From Achromobacter denitrificans NBRC 15125 (GTDB taxonomy: Bacteria > Pseudomonadota > Gammaproteobacteria > Burkholderiales > Burkholderiaceae_B), in NCBI RefSeq assembly GCF_001571365.1, contig NZ_BCTQ01000008.1, positions 1 through 64,000 on the forward strand: a stretch of 64,000 nt of DNA, given 5' to 3'. Numbering within the stretch: position 1 is the stretch's first letter; each line of letters starts with the position of its first letter. Below are positions 10,160 to 18,617 of the stretch, piece by piece. The notes beneath the pieces are model-generated. The model did no database searches. It was not told where the DNA came from and worked only from the letters and a program-made list of their open reading frames with translations. A program made the position numbers and the translations under genes.

Positions 10160-10986
10160 ATGCCGTAGCCACCATCATCGGCAAGGAAATCCGCGACGGG
10201 CTGCGCAACCGCTGGGTGCTCGCGACCGCCCTGCTGCTGGCCGCGCTGGCGCTGGCCCTCGGCCTGCTGGGCAGTTCGCCCACCGGCACGGTCAAGGCCG
10301 AGCCGCTGACCGTCACCGTGGTCAGCCTGTCGAGCCTGTCGATCTTCCTGGTTCCCCTCATCGCCATGCTGCTGGCGTACGACGCCGTGGTCGGCGAGGT
10401 CGACCGCGGCACGATGGCGCTGCTGCTCAGCTATCCGGTCTCGCGCTGGCAGGTGCTGGTGGGCAAGTTCATCGGGCACCTGGCCATCCTGGCGCTGGCC
10501 ACGGGCGCGGGCTACGGCTCGGCGGGGCTGGCGCTGCAATGGGCCTATGGCGGCTTGGACGCGAGCGCCTGGCAGCCCTTCGCGCTGCTGATCGGCGCCA
10601 GCGTGCTGCTGGGCGCCAGTTTTCTCGCCATGGGCTACCTGATCAGCACGCTGGTGCGCGAGCGCGCCACGGCGGCGGGCATCGCCCTGGGCGTCTGGCT
10701 GTTCTTCGTGGTGATCTACGACATGGCGCTGCTGGGCGTCCTGGCGGCGGACCAGGGCCGTCACGTCAGCCCCGGGATGCTCAACGCGCTGCTGCTGTTC
10801 AATCCCTCCGACGTCTACCGCCTGCTGAACCTGACGGGCTTCGAGAACATTTCGCTGTATGCCGGCATGGCGGGGCTGAGCGACCAGGCCAGCCTGCCGC
10901 TGGCCGCGCTGATCGCCGCGCTGCTGCTGTGGATCGCCGTTCCCTTCCTGCTGGCGACGGCCGCCTTCCGGAGGAAGCAGCTATGA
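10156..10986 (+). CDS. nosY: NosY, ABC transporter permease for NosZ maturation
   Basis: Membrane partner of NosF. The 276 residues contain about six hydrophobic helices, with a charged cytoplasmic stretch after the second (YDAVVGEVDRGTMALLLSYP), as in ABC-2 type permeases. It is thought to energise sulfur delivery or assembly of the CuZ site through NosD. It overlaps nosF and nosL by 4 nt at each end. Confidence 0.95.
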   Translation: MNAVATIIGKEIRDGLRNRWVLATALLLAALALALGLLGSSPTGTVKAEPLTVTVVSLSSLSIFLVPLIAMLLAYDAVVGEVDRGTMALLLSYPVSRWQVLVGKFIGHLAILALATGAGYGSAGLALQWAYGGLDASAWQPFALLIGASVLLGASFLAMGYLISTLVRERATAAGIALGVWLFFVVIYDMALLGVLAADQGRHVSPGMLNALLLFNPSDVYRLLNLTGFENISLYAGMAGLSDQASLPLAALIAALLLWIAVPFLLATAAFRRKQL

Positions 10987-11486
10987 GACGCCTGCGGCTC
11001 GCCCTGGCCCTCGCGGCCCTGCTGACCGCCGCCGCCTGCGGCAACGGCGCCGGCCCCGACGCCCCTCCGCCCGCGCCCCAGCCGGTCACGCTGGAATCCG
11101 TGGGCCACTACTGCGGCATGGCCTTGAACGAGCACAACGGCCCCAAGGGACAGCTCTTTCTCAAGGGACGCCCGGCGCCGGTCTGGTTCTCGTCGATCAA
11201 GCAGGTCTTCGCCTACACCCTGCTGCCCGAGGAACCCAAGACCATCAGCGCCATCTACGTCAACGATATGGCCACGGCCGGCGCGGACGGCGCGCCCGAT
11301 CCGGCCGCCTGGATCGATGCGCGCCAGGCCTTCTACGTGATCGAAGGCCGCTTCATCGGCGGCATGGGCGCCGAAGACGCCATGCCGTTCTCGCAGCGCG
11401 CCAGCGCCGAGACTTTCGCCCAGGCCCACGGCGGCCGGGTCGTCACTTTCGCCGAGGTGCCCGAGGCCTATGTCTTCGCCCAATAG
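10983..11486 (+). CDS. nosL: NosL, copper-binding outer-membrane lipoprotein
   Basis: Copper(I) chaperone for NosZ maturation, 167 residues. The signal ends in a lipobox (TAAAC, Cys at about 20). The conserved HYCGM motif, whose Cys and Met are copper ligands, lies at about 43-47, and the NosL core follows. The ATG at 10983 overlaps the nosY stop by 4 nt. Confidence 0.94.
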   Translation: MRRLRLALALAALLTAAACGNGAGPDAPPPAPQPVTLESVGHYCGMALNEHNGPKGQLFLKGRPAPVWFSSIKQVFAYTLLPEEPKTISAIYVNDMATAGADGAPDPAAWIDARQAFYVIEGRFIGGMGAEDAMPFSQRASAETFAQAHGGRVVTFAEVPEAYVFAQ

Positions 11487-11529
11487 CCCGGCGCCGCAAG
11501 GCTCCCGCCTTCTTTGCAGGACCATCGCC

Positions 11530-12528
11530 ATGAATCCTACCCGCCGCCGCTTCATCGGCATCGCAGCCGCCGCCTCCGCGCTGGCGCTCGCCCCCTTTCC
11601 CGCGCGCCGCGCCGCGGCGTCGATCGCGCCGACCGTGTGGCAGGGCGTGGCCCTGGGCGCCGACGCGGAGTTGCGTCTGTACCACCCGGATCCGCAAGCC
11701 GCGCAGCGCCTGATCGCGCAATCGCTCCAGGAGCTGCGGCGGCTGGAGGCCGTCTTCAGCCTGTACCGCGACGACAGCGCCCTCTCGCGCCTGAACCGCC
11801 AGGGATACCTCGACAATCCGCCCGCCGACCTGCTGCGGCTGCTCAGCGTGAGCCAGCGGTACGGCAGGCTGACCGGCGGCGCCTTCGATCCCACCGTGCA
11901 GCCGCTGTGGAAGCTGTATGCCGGGCATTTCGCGCAGCCCGGCGCAAGCCGCGACGGCCCGCCCGCCCTTGCCGTGACGCAGGCGCTGGCGCGAGTGTCG
12001 TACGAGGACGTGGCATTGGAGAGCGACCGCATCACCCTGCAGCGCCCCGGCATGGGCATCACGCTCAACGGCATCGCGCAGGGCTACATCACGGACCGCG
12101 TCACCGAACTGCTCAAGGAAGCCGGACTGGAGCGGGCGCTGGTGGACATGGGCGAGATACAGGGCATGGACACCCGCGACGCGCCGGCCGACTGGCAGGT
12201 CGGGCTGGCCGATCCGCAAAACCCCGCCGCCCTGCTCGCCACCGCGCGCCTGCGCAACCAGGCCCTGGCCACCTCCGGCGGCTATGGCACGGCCATCGAC
12301 GCCGAAGGCCGGTTCACCCATCTTTTCGATCCGCGCACCGGCCGGGCGCGGCCGCTGTACCGCAGCGTCTCCGTCATGGCGCCCAACGCCACCATGGCCG
12401 ACGCGCTGTCCACGGCCTTCTCCTACATGCCGCTGGATGCCGCCGACGTCATCGTCCGCGAACACGGCCTGCGCGCCTGGTTCGCGCTGCCCGACGGCGG
12501 GCTGGCCGTGCAGGGCGCCGAGTCCTGA
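11530..12528 (+). CDS. apbE: NosX/ApbE, FAD:protein FMN transferase
   Basis: Periplasmic flavin transferase that uses FAD to attach FMN covalently to a Thr of NosR. The start at 11530 gives 332 residues with a Tat-like signal (TRRRFIGIAAAASALAL); an upstream in-frame start (11470) overlaps nosL and would mask the signal. The ApbE core is visible, including GGAFDPTVQPLW, GMGITLNGIAQGYITD and SGGYGTAIDAEG. It closes the nos operon 43 bp after nosL. Confidence 0.93.
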   Translation: MNPTRRRFIGIAAAASALALAPFPARRAAASIAPTVWQGVALGADAELRLYHPDPQAAQRLIAQSLQELRRLEAVFSLYRDDSALSRLNRQGYLDNPPADLLRLLSVSQRYGRLTGGAFDPTVQPLWKLYAGHFAQPGASRDGPPALAVTQALARVSYEDVALESDRITLQRPGMGITLNGIAQGYITDRVTELLKEAGLERALVDMGEIQGMDTRDAPADWQVGLADPQNPAALLATARLRNQALATSGGYGTAIDAEGRFTHLFDPRTGRARPLYRSVSVMAPNATMADALSTAFSYMPLDAADVIVREHGLRAWFALPDGGLAVQGAES

Positions 12529-12564
12529 CCGGCAAGGCGCCGTCGGCCCGCGCGGGCCAAAAAA

Positions 12565-12639
12565 TGGCCCCCACGCTGCGCAAGCTTCGCTTGCTTGCTG
12601 CCCCCTAAGGGGGCGTTTTTGTCTTGGGGCGGCCCTGCG
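12565..12639. repeat. Dispersed GC-rich intergenic repeat, copy 2 (inverted relative to copy 1)
   Basis: A near-identical reverse complement of the unit at 2791-2863: GGCCCCCACGCTGCGC, a CCCCCTAAGGGGG hairpin, then TTTTTGTCTTGGGGCGGCCC. The two copies bracket the azurin-nos region in opposite orientation. Confidence 0.8.
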
Positions 12640-12641
12640 AC

Positions 12642-12669
12642 AAAAAAAACGCCCCGTCGGGGCGTTTTG
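12642..12669. terminator. Bidirectional Rho-independent terminator between nosX and suhB
   Basis: An ACGCCCC/GGGGCGT stem is flanked by eight A on the left and TTTT on the right. It can end the plus-strand nos operon and, more strongly, the minus-strand phosphatase gene. Confidence 0.8.
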
Positions 12670-12693
12670 CTTTCGGCGCGGAAGCGCCCGGCC

Positions 12694-13479
12694 TCAGGCC
12701 GCCGACGGCGGATTCAGCGCGGACAGCATCTGCGTGAAGATCTTGGGGCTGGCGGCCAGCACGTTGCCGGTATCCATCCATTCCTGCTCGCCGTCGAAGT
12801 CGGAAACCAGGCCGCCGGCTTCCAGCACCATCAGGCTGCCCGCGGCCAGGTCCCAGGGCTTCAGCCCCACGCCGCAGAAGCCGTCCAGGCGGCCGCAGGC
12901 CACGTAGGCCAGGTCCAGCACCGTGGCGCCCAGCCGGCGCACGCCGGTGCTGCCTTCGGCCATCTGGCGAAAACGCGCCGAGCCCTGTTCCAGGTCGCCG
13001 GCGTTCGGCCAGTGCGCGCCCAGCAGCGCTTCGTGGTAGCGGGTGCGGCCCGACACGCGCACGCGGCGGTCGTTCAGGAACGTGCCGCTGCCGCGGCTGG
13101 CCGTGAACAGTTCATTGCGCGACGGATCGTAGATGACCGCCTGCGTGACCTGGCCGCGCTGCGTCAGCGCGATGGACACGGCGTAGTTGGGCAGGCCGTG
13201 GATGAAGTTCGTGGTGCCGTCCAGGGGATCGATGATCCACTGGAATTCGGCCTGGTCGGGGCCCTGCAGGCCGAATTCCTCGCCCAGGACGGCGTGGTCC
13301 GGGTACGCGGCGCGCAGCGTCTCGACGATCGACTCCTCGGCGGCGCGATCGACTTCCGTGACATAATCCCGCGGCCCCTTGCGAGCCACGCTGAGTCGTT
13401 CCAAATCCATGCTGGCACGGTTGATAATGGTGCCGGCACGCCGGGCCGCCTTGATGGCGATGTTGAGCATCGGGTGCAT
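12694..13479 (-). CDS. suhB: Inositol monophosphatase family protein (SuhB type)
   Basis: Mg2+-dependent phosphatase, 261 residues from the ATG at 13479 (MHPMLNIAIKAARRAG). Longer in-frame starts upstream lack homology. Metal-site motifs are present: GEEFG, IDPLDGTTNFIHG (about 83-95) and KPWDLAAGSLMV. SuhB proteins hydrolyse myo-inositol-1-phosphate and in enterobacteria also join rRNA antitermination complexes. It is divergent from trmJ, an arrangement common in proteobacteria. Confidence 0.92.
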   Translation of the reverse strand: MHPMLNIAIKAARRAGTIINRASMDLERLSVARKGPRDYVTEVDRAAEESIVETLRAAYPDHAVLGEEFGLQGPDQAEFQWIIDPLDGTTNFIHGLPNYAVSIALTQRGQVTQAVIYDPSRNELFTASRGSGTFLNDRRVRVSGRTRYHEALLGAHWPNAGDLEQGSARFRQMAEGSTGVRRLGATVLDLAYVACGRLDGFCGVGLKPWDLAAGSLMVLEAGGLVSDFDGEQEWMDTGNVLAASPKIFTQMLSALNPPSAA

Positions 13480-13610
13480 AAAATTCCGTACGAATGCGAT
13501 GAGTTGGCTTGATGGTAGGCCGCTTGCCGCGCCCCGGGGCCGCCCTTGCCCCAACCGGGGAAATCGACCCAAAAAACCAGGAAGGCACTAAGCCAAACGT
13601 GCCATTTTAA

Positions 13611-14378
13611 ATGACTCAAGCATTTTCACGCGTTCGCTTCATTATGGTGAACCCCAGCCACCCCGGAAACGTGGGTTCGGCGGCCCGCGCGATCAAGACG
13701 ATGGGCTTTTCCGAACTGGTGCTGGTGGACCCAAAGTTTCCGGATGTAACCAGCCAGCCCGAAGCCGTGGCGCTCGCCAGCGGCGCGGCAGACGTGCTGG
13801 AAGGCGCCCAGGTCTACGGCACCCTCGAAGAAGCGCTGGAGCCGGTGACGCTGGCTTTCGCGCTCACCGCCCGGGTGCGCGACCTGGGCCCCCCGCCCTG
13901 CGACATCCGGCAGGCCGCCGAACTGGCCCGCGACCACCTGGCGGACACGGCCGAAGGCATCGCCGCGGTCGTGCTGGGCACCGAGCGGGCCGGGCTGACC
14001 AACGCCCAGATCGCCCTGTGCCACCGCATCTGCCACATTCCCGCCAATCCCGAATACAGCTCGCTGAACGTGGCCCAGGCGCTGCAGCTGGCGGCCTGGG
14101 AACTGCGCTACGCGCTGCTGGTGGCCCAGGGAGCCGCGCTGCTGCCCGCCTCCACTGCGCAGGAGCCGGCGCCCGGCGCCGCGCCCGCCTCCAGCGCGGC
14201 GGTGCAGGCCTTCCTGGCGCACTGGGAAGAAGCGCTCATCGGCGTCCAGTTCCTGGACCCGGCGCATCCCAAGAAGCTCATGCCGCGCATGCGCCACCTG
14301 TACTCCCGTCTGAGCCTGACCCGCGACGAAGTGGACATGATGCGCGGCGTGTGCACCGCCATGCTGAAGAAAAAGTAA
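13611..14378 (+). CDS. trmJ: TrmJ, tRNA (cytidine/uridine-2'-O-) methyltransferase
   Basis: SPOUT-class enzyme that methylates the 2'-hydroxyl of residue 32 in the tRNA anticodon loop. The 255 residues begin with the family motif MVNPSHPGNVGSAARAIKTMG (about 12-32). The knotted cofactor-binding segments VLGTERAGLTNAQIALC and SSLNVAQALQLAAWE follow. A low-complexity Ala/Pro linker (about 180-200) precedes the C-terminal helix. Only 131 bp separate it from the divergent suhB-like gene. Confidence 0.93.
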   Translation: MTQAFSRVRFIMVNPSHPGNVGSAARAIKTMGFSELVLVDPKFPDVTSQPEAVALASGAADVLEGAQVYGTLEEALEPVTLAFALTARVRDLGPPPCDIRQAAELARDHLADTAEGIAAVVLGTERAGLTNAQIALCHRICHIPANPEYSSLNVAQALQLAAWELRYALLVAQGAALLPASTAQEPAPGAAPASSAAVQAFLAHWEEALIGVQFLDPAHPKKLMPRMRHLYSRLSLTRDEVDMMRGVCTAMLKKK

Positions 14379-14400
14379 GGCGCCGCGGCATCCGCCGCGC

Positions 14401-14429
14401 AAAAAAGGGACGGGCAATGGCCCGTCCCC
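14401..14429 (-). terminator. Rho-independent terminator of the Bug receptor gene
   Basis: On the minus strand GGGACGGGC and its complement form a stem with a 3-nt loop, followed by six U. It lies 44 nt after the receptor stop. Confidence 0.8.
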
Positions 14430-14472
14430 GTGCATCGGTCGCCGGGCGGCATGCCGCCCGGGAACGCGAAGA

Positions 14473-15462
14473 TCAATCCACCTTGGCGCCGGAGGCCTTG
14501 ACCACCGGAGCCCAGCCTTCCACTTCCGACTTAATGAACTGGCCGAATTCGGCCGGCGTGGTCTTCACGCCCACCGCGCCCAGGCTCTCGAAGCTTTTCT
14601 GCACTTCGGGCTTGTCCAGCGCCTTGACCATGGCTGCGTTCAGCTTGTTCACGACGTCGGGCGGGGTGCCGGCGGGGGCGATCAGGCCGAACCACGACGA
14701 CACATCGAAGTTGGCAAAGCCCGATTCCTTCATCGTGGGCAGATCCGGCGCGCTCTTGGAGCGGTCCGTGGTCGTCACGGCCAGGGCGCGCAGCTTGCCC
14801 GATTGCACGTGCGGCCAGGACGAAGGCATGTTGTCGAACATGAACTGGACCTGTCCGCCGATCAGGTCGGTGACGGCCGGGGCGCTGCCCTTATAGGGCA
14901 CGTGCAGCACATCGATGCCCGTCTGCATCTTGAACAGCTCGCCCGCCATATGAATGGAGGTGCCGCTGCCCGACGAGGCGAACGCCAGCTTGCCGGGGTT
15001 CTTCTTCGCGTAGTCGACCAGTTCCTGGACCGACTTCACGGGAACCTGCGGGTTCACCACCAGGATGTTCGGCACCTTGGCGCCCAGCGCCACCGGCGTG
15101 AAATCCTTGGTCAGGTCGAAATTGACGTTCTTGTACAGCGTCTGGTTGATGGCGCTGGTCACGGCCACGAACAGCAGCGTGTAGCCGTCGGGATCGGCGC
15201 GCTTCACCTGGTCGGTGGCGATGTTGCTGCCGGCGCCCGGCTTGTTCTCGACCACGAACGACTGGCCGAGGCTTTCGGTCAGTTCCTTGGCCATGATGCG
15301 GGCGATCACGTCGGTGGTGCCGCCGGCGGAAAAGCCGACCACAATGCGCACCGGCTTGTCCGGATAGGCGGCGTGGGCGGAGCCCATTGCGAATGCGCTT
15401 GCGGCGGTAGCCAGAAGGGTGGCGGCGAAACGCCGCAGTCCAGGCTTGTGACCTGTAGTCAT
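14473..15462 (-). CDS. Bug-family tripartite tricarboxylate transporter substrate-binding protein
   Basis: Periplasmic solute receptor, 329 residues. The ATG at 15462 follows GGAGACACT and opens a Sec signal ending SAHAAYPDKPVRIVV. Family motifs are clear: GGTTDVIAR, VENKPGAGSNIATD, ASSGSGTSIHMAGELFK and HVPYKGSAPAVTDLIGGQVQ. The ligand cannot be predicted; Bug proteins bind carboxylates and other small molecules. No TctA/TctB genes adjoin it. It is divergent from an IclR gene with matching operator-like palindromes between them, so that regulator probably controls it. Confidence 0.92.
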   Translation of the reverse strand: MTTGHKPGLRRFAATLLATAASAFAMGSAHAAYPDKPVRIVVGFSAGGTTDVIARIMAKELTESLGQSFVVENKPGAGSNIATDQVKRADPDGYTLLFVAVTSAINQTLYKNVNFDLTKDFTPVALGAKVPNILVVNPQVPVKSVQELVDYAKKNPGKLAFASSGSGTSIHMAGELFKMQTGIDVLHVPYKGSAPAVTDLIGGQVQFMFDNMPSSWPHVQSGKLRALAVTTTDRSKSAPDLPTMKESGFANFDVSSWFGLIAPAGTPPDVVNKLNAAMVKALDKPEVQKSFESLGAVGVKTTPAEFGQFIKSEVEGWAPVVKASGAKVD

Positions 15463-15482
15463 AGTGTCTCCGTGCGGGTACT

Positions 15483-15497
15483 GTCCATGAAATGGAC
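15483..15497. promoter_or_regulatory. Operator-like inverted repeat 1 (Bug/iclR intergenic)
   Basis: GTCCAT-GAA-ATGGAC is a perfect 6-bp-arm palindrome with a 3-nt spacer, 21 bp upstream of the Bug ATG. It shares its outer GTCC...GGAC with the second site 73 bp away. It is probably bound by the divergently encoded IclR protein. Confidence 0.55.
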
Positions 15498-15555
15498 GAT
15501 TCGAATTATTGGATGATGCATTCTCGGCTATACATGGGCGCAACATCAAGGTAGA

Positions 15556-15570
15556 GTCCACGGTGCGGAC
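15556..15570. promoter_or_regulatory. Operator-like inverted repeat 2 (Bug/iclR intergenic)
   Basis: GTCCAC-GGT-GCGGAC has the same 15-nt layout as site 1, with 5 of 6 arm pairs complementary. It lies 53 bp upstream of the iclR ATG. The centres of the two sites are 73 bp apart, close to seven helical turns. Confidence 0.5.
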
Positions 15571-15622
15571 AATGGTTTTCCCTTGACCGTTCCGGAATAA
15601 CCCCAAGTTTTCAGAGATTTAC

Positions 15623-16384
15623 ATGCAAGACAGCGATGCCGCGGCCGCCGGCCCACGCACATTGCGGCGCGGGCTGGCCGTCCTCGCCGCCCTGCGGGAC
15701 CAGGGTCCCGATGGCCTCAGCGTGACCGATATCGCGCGCCTGACGGGCATACAGCGCCCCACCATCTACCGCCTGCTGGCCGCCCTGCTGGACGCCGGCC
15801 TGGTGCTGCCCGTGGCCGGCACCAAGAAATACCGCGCCCAGCTGGCCGTGGACCCGGACACCCGTTCGCGCGATCCGCGCGTGCGCCAGCTGCTGCCCGT
15901 GCTGCGACGCCTGGCCGACCGCACCGGCGACGCGGTGTTCCTGGTGGTGCGCGACGACGACGATTCGATCAGCCTGCATCGCGAGATCGGCAGCTACCCC
16001 GTGCAGATCCTGGCCACCTACGCCGGCAAGCGGCAGCCGCTGGGCGTGGGCTCGGGCGGCATGGCCCTGCTGGCCGCGCTGCCCGACGACATGGCGCGCG
16101 GCATCGTCGAGCGCAACTCCGGCCGGCTGGACGAATACGGCGGCATGACGCCGCAGGAAATGTACCGGCTGATCGACAACACCCGCGCCCGCGGCTATTC
16201 CGTGGTCGGCAACCACGCGGTGCGCGGCGCGCTGGGCGTGGGCTGCGCGCTGCTGGACGCCCAGGGCGCGCCGCTGCTGGCCGTCAGCGTCACCGCCATC
16301 ATCGACCGCATGCCGGCGCAGCGCCAGCGTGAAATCGCGGGCTGGATCAAGGCCGAACTGGCGCGGCTGGCCGTGCAAGCCTGA
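15623..16384 (+). CDS. IclR-family transcriptional regulator
   Basis: The protein has 253 residues. The N-terminal winged helix-turn-helix spans about 10-65 (LSVTDIARLTGIQRPTIYRLLAAL). The IclR effector domain follows from about 85, with GVGSGGMALLAALP and the C-terminal ALGVGCALLDAQGAPLLAVSV. It is divergent from the Bug receptor gene. The paired 15-nt palindromes suggest autoregulation and control of the receptor. Confidence 0.9.
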   Translation: MQDSDAAAAGPRTLRRGLAVLAALRDQGPDGLSVTDIARLTGIQRPTIYRLLAALLDAGLVLPVAGTKKYRAQLAVDPDTRSRDPRVRQLLPVLRRLADRTGDAVFLVVRDDDDSISLHREIGSYPVQILATYAGKRQPLGVGSGGMALLAALPDDMARGIVERNSGRLDEYGGMTPQEMYRLIDNTRARGYSVVGNHAVRGALGVGCALLDAQGAPLLAVSVTAIIDRMPAQRQREIAGWIKAELARLAVQA

Positions 16385-16413
16385 CCTCCGGCCGCGTCGG
16401 CCGCCGCAATGTA

Positions 16414-16438
16414 AAACGGGCGCCCGAGGCGCCCGTTT
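16414..16438. terminator. Bidirectional Rho-independent terminator between iclR and mscS
   Basis: AAACGGGCGCC / GGCGCCCGTTT is an 11-bp perfect stem with a CGA loop, A-rich on the left and T-rich on the right. It serves the two convergent genes. Confidence 0.85.
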
Positions 16439-16465
16439 CCGTTCCTGCTGAAAGCGCGGTCCGCG

Positions 16466-17299
16466 CTAGGCGGCCGCTCCGGATTTCGGATTCTGGATCT
16501 CGCGCAGCGGGATCGGCGGCTGGAAGCCGGCGTGCTCCAGTTCGCTGCGGATCTGCTGGTACAGGCCCCAGCGCAGGTCCCAGTACTTGCTCGCCTCGGC
16601 CCAGACGCGCACGTTCACGATGACGCCGTTTTCCTTGTAGTCGAAGACCTTCACCTGGGGTTCCGGATCCTTCAGCGCTTCCGGGCGGGCGTCCACCAGC
16701 GCCTTCAGCTTGGCCAGCACCACTTCCAGGTCGTCGCCGTAGCGCACCGGCACCGGGATATCCAGGCGGCGCGTCTTGTTGCGGCTGTAGTTGGTGATGG
16801 TGGCGTTCCACACGGTGCTGTTGGGCAGGGTCAGGTGGATGCCGTCGACCTGCACCAGGCGCGTCAGGAACAGGCCGACCTCTTCCACCGTGCCGTCCGC
16901 GCCCGAGCTCAGGGCCACGTACTCGCCCGCGCGGATCGGACGCAGGATCAGCAGCATGATGCCCGCCGCGATGTTCTGCAGCGTGCCTTGCAGCGCCAGG
17001 CCCACGGCCAGGCCGGCGGCGCCCAGCACGGCGATCAGGCTGGCCGTCTGCACGCCGAAGCGCGCCAGCACCGCGATCACGGTAAAGATGCGCACCGTCC
17101 AGACCACGGTGCTGTAGAACATGGGAATGATGGTGGGATCGATCTTGCTGGACCGCGTCGCGGCCCGGCGCACCCAGCTCCCGAGCAGGGAAGATACCCA
17201 CCAGCCGATGACGAGGATCAACAGGGCGACCAGCAGGTTGGTCCCCAGGTCCACGAGCTTGGGCGCCCAGGTATTGAATTCTTTCAAGGCTTCTTCCAT
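16466..17299 (-). CDS. Small-conductance mechanosensitive channel (MscS family)
   Basis: Inner-membrane tension-gated channel that relieves hypo-osmotic stress. The ATG at 17299 follows AGGAGAATCC and gives 277 residues, like E. coli MscS (286). Three N-terminal transmembrane helices are visible. TM3 has the Gly/Ala-packed pore sequence AAGLAVGLALQGTLQNIAAG (about 95-114), followed by the beta domain (GEYVALSSGADGTVEEVGLFLTRL) and the alpha/beta C-terminal domain. Longer in-frame openings upstream have no channel homology. Confidence 0.93.
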   Translation of the reverse strand: MEEALKEFNTWAPKLVDLGTNLLVALLILVIGWWVSSLLGSWVRRAATRSSKIDPTIIPMFYSTVVWTVRIFTVIAVLARFGVQTASLIAVLGAAGLAVGLALQGTLQNIAAGIMLLILRPIRAGEYVALSSGADGTVEEVGLFLTRLVQVDGIHLTLPNSTVWNATITNYSRNKTRRLDIPVPVRYGDDLEVVLAKLKALVDARPEALKDPEPQVKVFDYKENGVIVNVRVWAEASKYWDLRWGLYQQIRSELEHAGFQPPIPLREIQNPKSGAAA

Positions 17300-17486
17300 G
17301 GATTCTCCTGTGTTGCCCCGCGTCGCGCCCCACCGGAGGGCGCTTCCGACCTGGGACGGCCCGGCGGCCAGGGCCCCTCGCGCCGCCCCCTGATGGGGCG
17401 AAAAAAACGACCAAAACTGTATCAGATGCGCATTGCGCAAAGGGCCGCGTCGCGGCCCTGTTATGTCATGGTTTGTAAGAAGGCGG

Positions 17487-18617
17487 TCAGGCCCCGGCCG
17501 CGGCCCTGCGGAAATGGTTGTCCCAGGACAGCTCGCGCGACGGCGCCAGGACCGCCTGCCGTGGTTCGCCCGCGGCATCCACGCGCAGCATCGCGCCCAG
17601 GCCGCTGCTGAGCAGGAAGCCCTCGCCCGCGGCGGGCGCCACGCCGCAGCCGTCCGCCAGGGCCGTCGTGCCCAGGCAGCGGCCGCTGGCCGCGTCCCAG
17701 TAGATCACCTGCCCGCCCACCGGGCTCGACGTGGCGACCACCGCGCCGGCCGCGTCCACAGCGACCGAGCCCACGTAGTTGCGCATCTCGCGCAACGCCT
17801 GGGCCGGCCCTTCGAACAGCTCCAGCCGGCTGCCCCGCCGATGCCGTCCCACCAGCGCGGGGCGATCGGCGGCCGGCCCCATGTACTGGCAGCCGAACCA
17901 GACGGCGCCGTCGGCGGCCAGCGCGAGGTGGCGGATCGAGAGGCGATGCAGTTCGGGCGCCAGCTCTTCCTTTTCCAGGAGCGCGCCGCTGGCCGCGTCG
18001 ATATAGGCCAGCGACGGCCGCATCGTGTCCAGGTTGAGTTCCAGCTTGCCGTAGTCGGGGTGCGTCAGGATGCCGCCGTTGGCCACGCACAGGGTCTTGC
18101 CGTCGGGCATCAGCACGACCTCGTGCGGGCCGATGCCGCCGGTGTCGAACTCGCCGACCCGGCGGTAGCCGCCGCCGGCCGACGCATCGTACAGCCCCAG
18201 GACGCCGCGCCCGGCCTCGAAGTCGTTTTCGGTGGCGGCCAGCAGGCGGCCGCCGTCCAGGTAGGCGCCGTGGCCGAAGAAATGCCGCGTTTCATGCAGG
18301 GGCAACGCCTGGGGCTCGCCCGCGCCGTCCAGCGAGAACGCCAGGGCGAAGAAGCCCGGCTGGCGTCCGAACACCACGGCCCGCCGGCCGGCGGGATCGA
18401 TGGCGAAGCTGTGGCCGCGCGCGGGCATCGGCAGCACCAGCCGGTCGCGTCCGGCCTCGTCCAGCAACACCGCCTCGTCGCGCCCGCCGCGCTTGCGGGC
18501 GCTCAGGTACAGCGCCCCGCCGTCCTCGGGCAAGGCGGCCAGCGCGGCGCCGGGCGCCAGGCCCAGCGCGCCCGCCAGCGCGAGAAAGCGGCGCCGGTCA
18601 ATCGCCATCGAGCGCAT
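17487..18617 (-). CDS. DUF1513 family beta-propeller-like exported protein
   Basis: The protein has 376 residues with a Tat-type signal (MAIDRRRFLALAGALGLAPGAALA). A repeated-strand body follows, with motifs such as ARGHSFAIDPAGRRAVVFGR, FGHGAYLDGGRLLAATENDF, GIGPHEVVLMPDGKTLCVANGG and SSPVGGQVIYWD, as expected for DUF1513. The biochemical role is unknown; the family co-occurs with imelysins and dihaem oxidoreductases in presumed iron-uptake clusters. The start overlaps the upstream imelysin stop, at 18617 or nine bases later at 18608. It is the last gene of the four-gene operon. Confidence 0.85.
   Translation of the reverse strand: MRSMAIDRRRFLALAGALGLAPGAALAALPEDGGALYLSARKRGGRDEAVLLDEAGRDRLVLPMPARGHSFAIDPAGRRAVVFGRQPGFFALAFSLDGAGEPQALPLHETRHFFGHGAYLDGGRLLAATENDFEAGRGVLGLYDASAGGGYRRVGEFDTGGIGPHEVVLMPDGKTLCVANGGILTHPDYGKLELNLDTMRPSLAYIDAASGALLEKEELAPELHRLSIRHLALAADGAVWFGCQYMGPAADRPALVGRHRRGSRLELFEGPAQALREMRNYVGSVAVDAAGAVVATSSPVGGQVIYWDAASGRCLGTTALADGCGVAPAAGEGFLLSSGLGAMLRVDAAGEPRQAVLAPSRELSWDNHFRRAAAGA

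Noticed and set aside
17386-17409. Terminator upstream of mscS (GC stem followed by A-run)
   Set aside because: The A-run is on the plus strand after the stem, so it lacks a U-tail in the needed direction and both neighbours are minus-strand genes.
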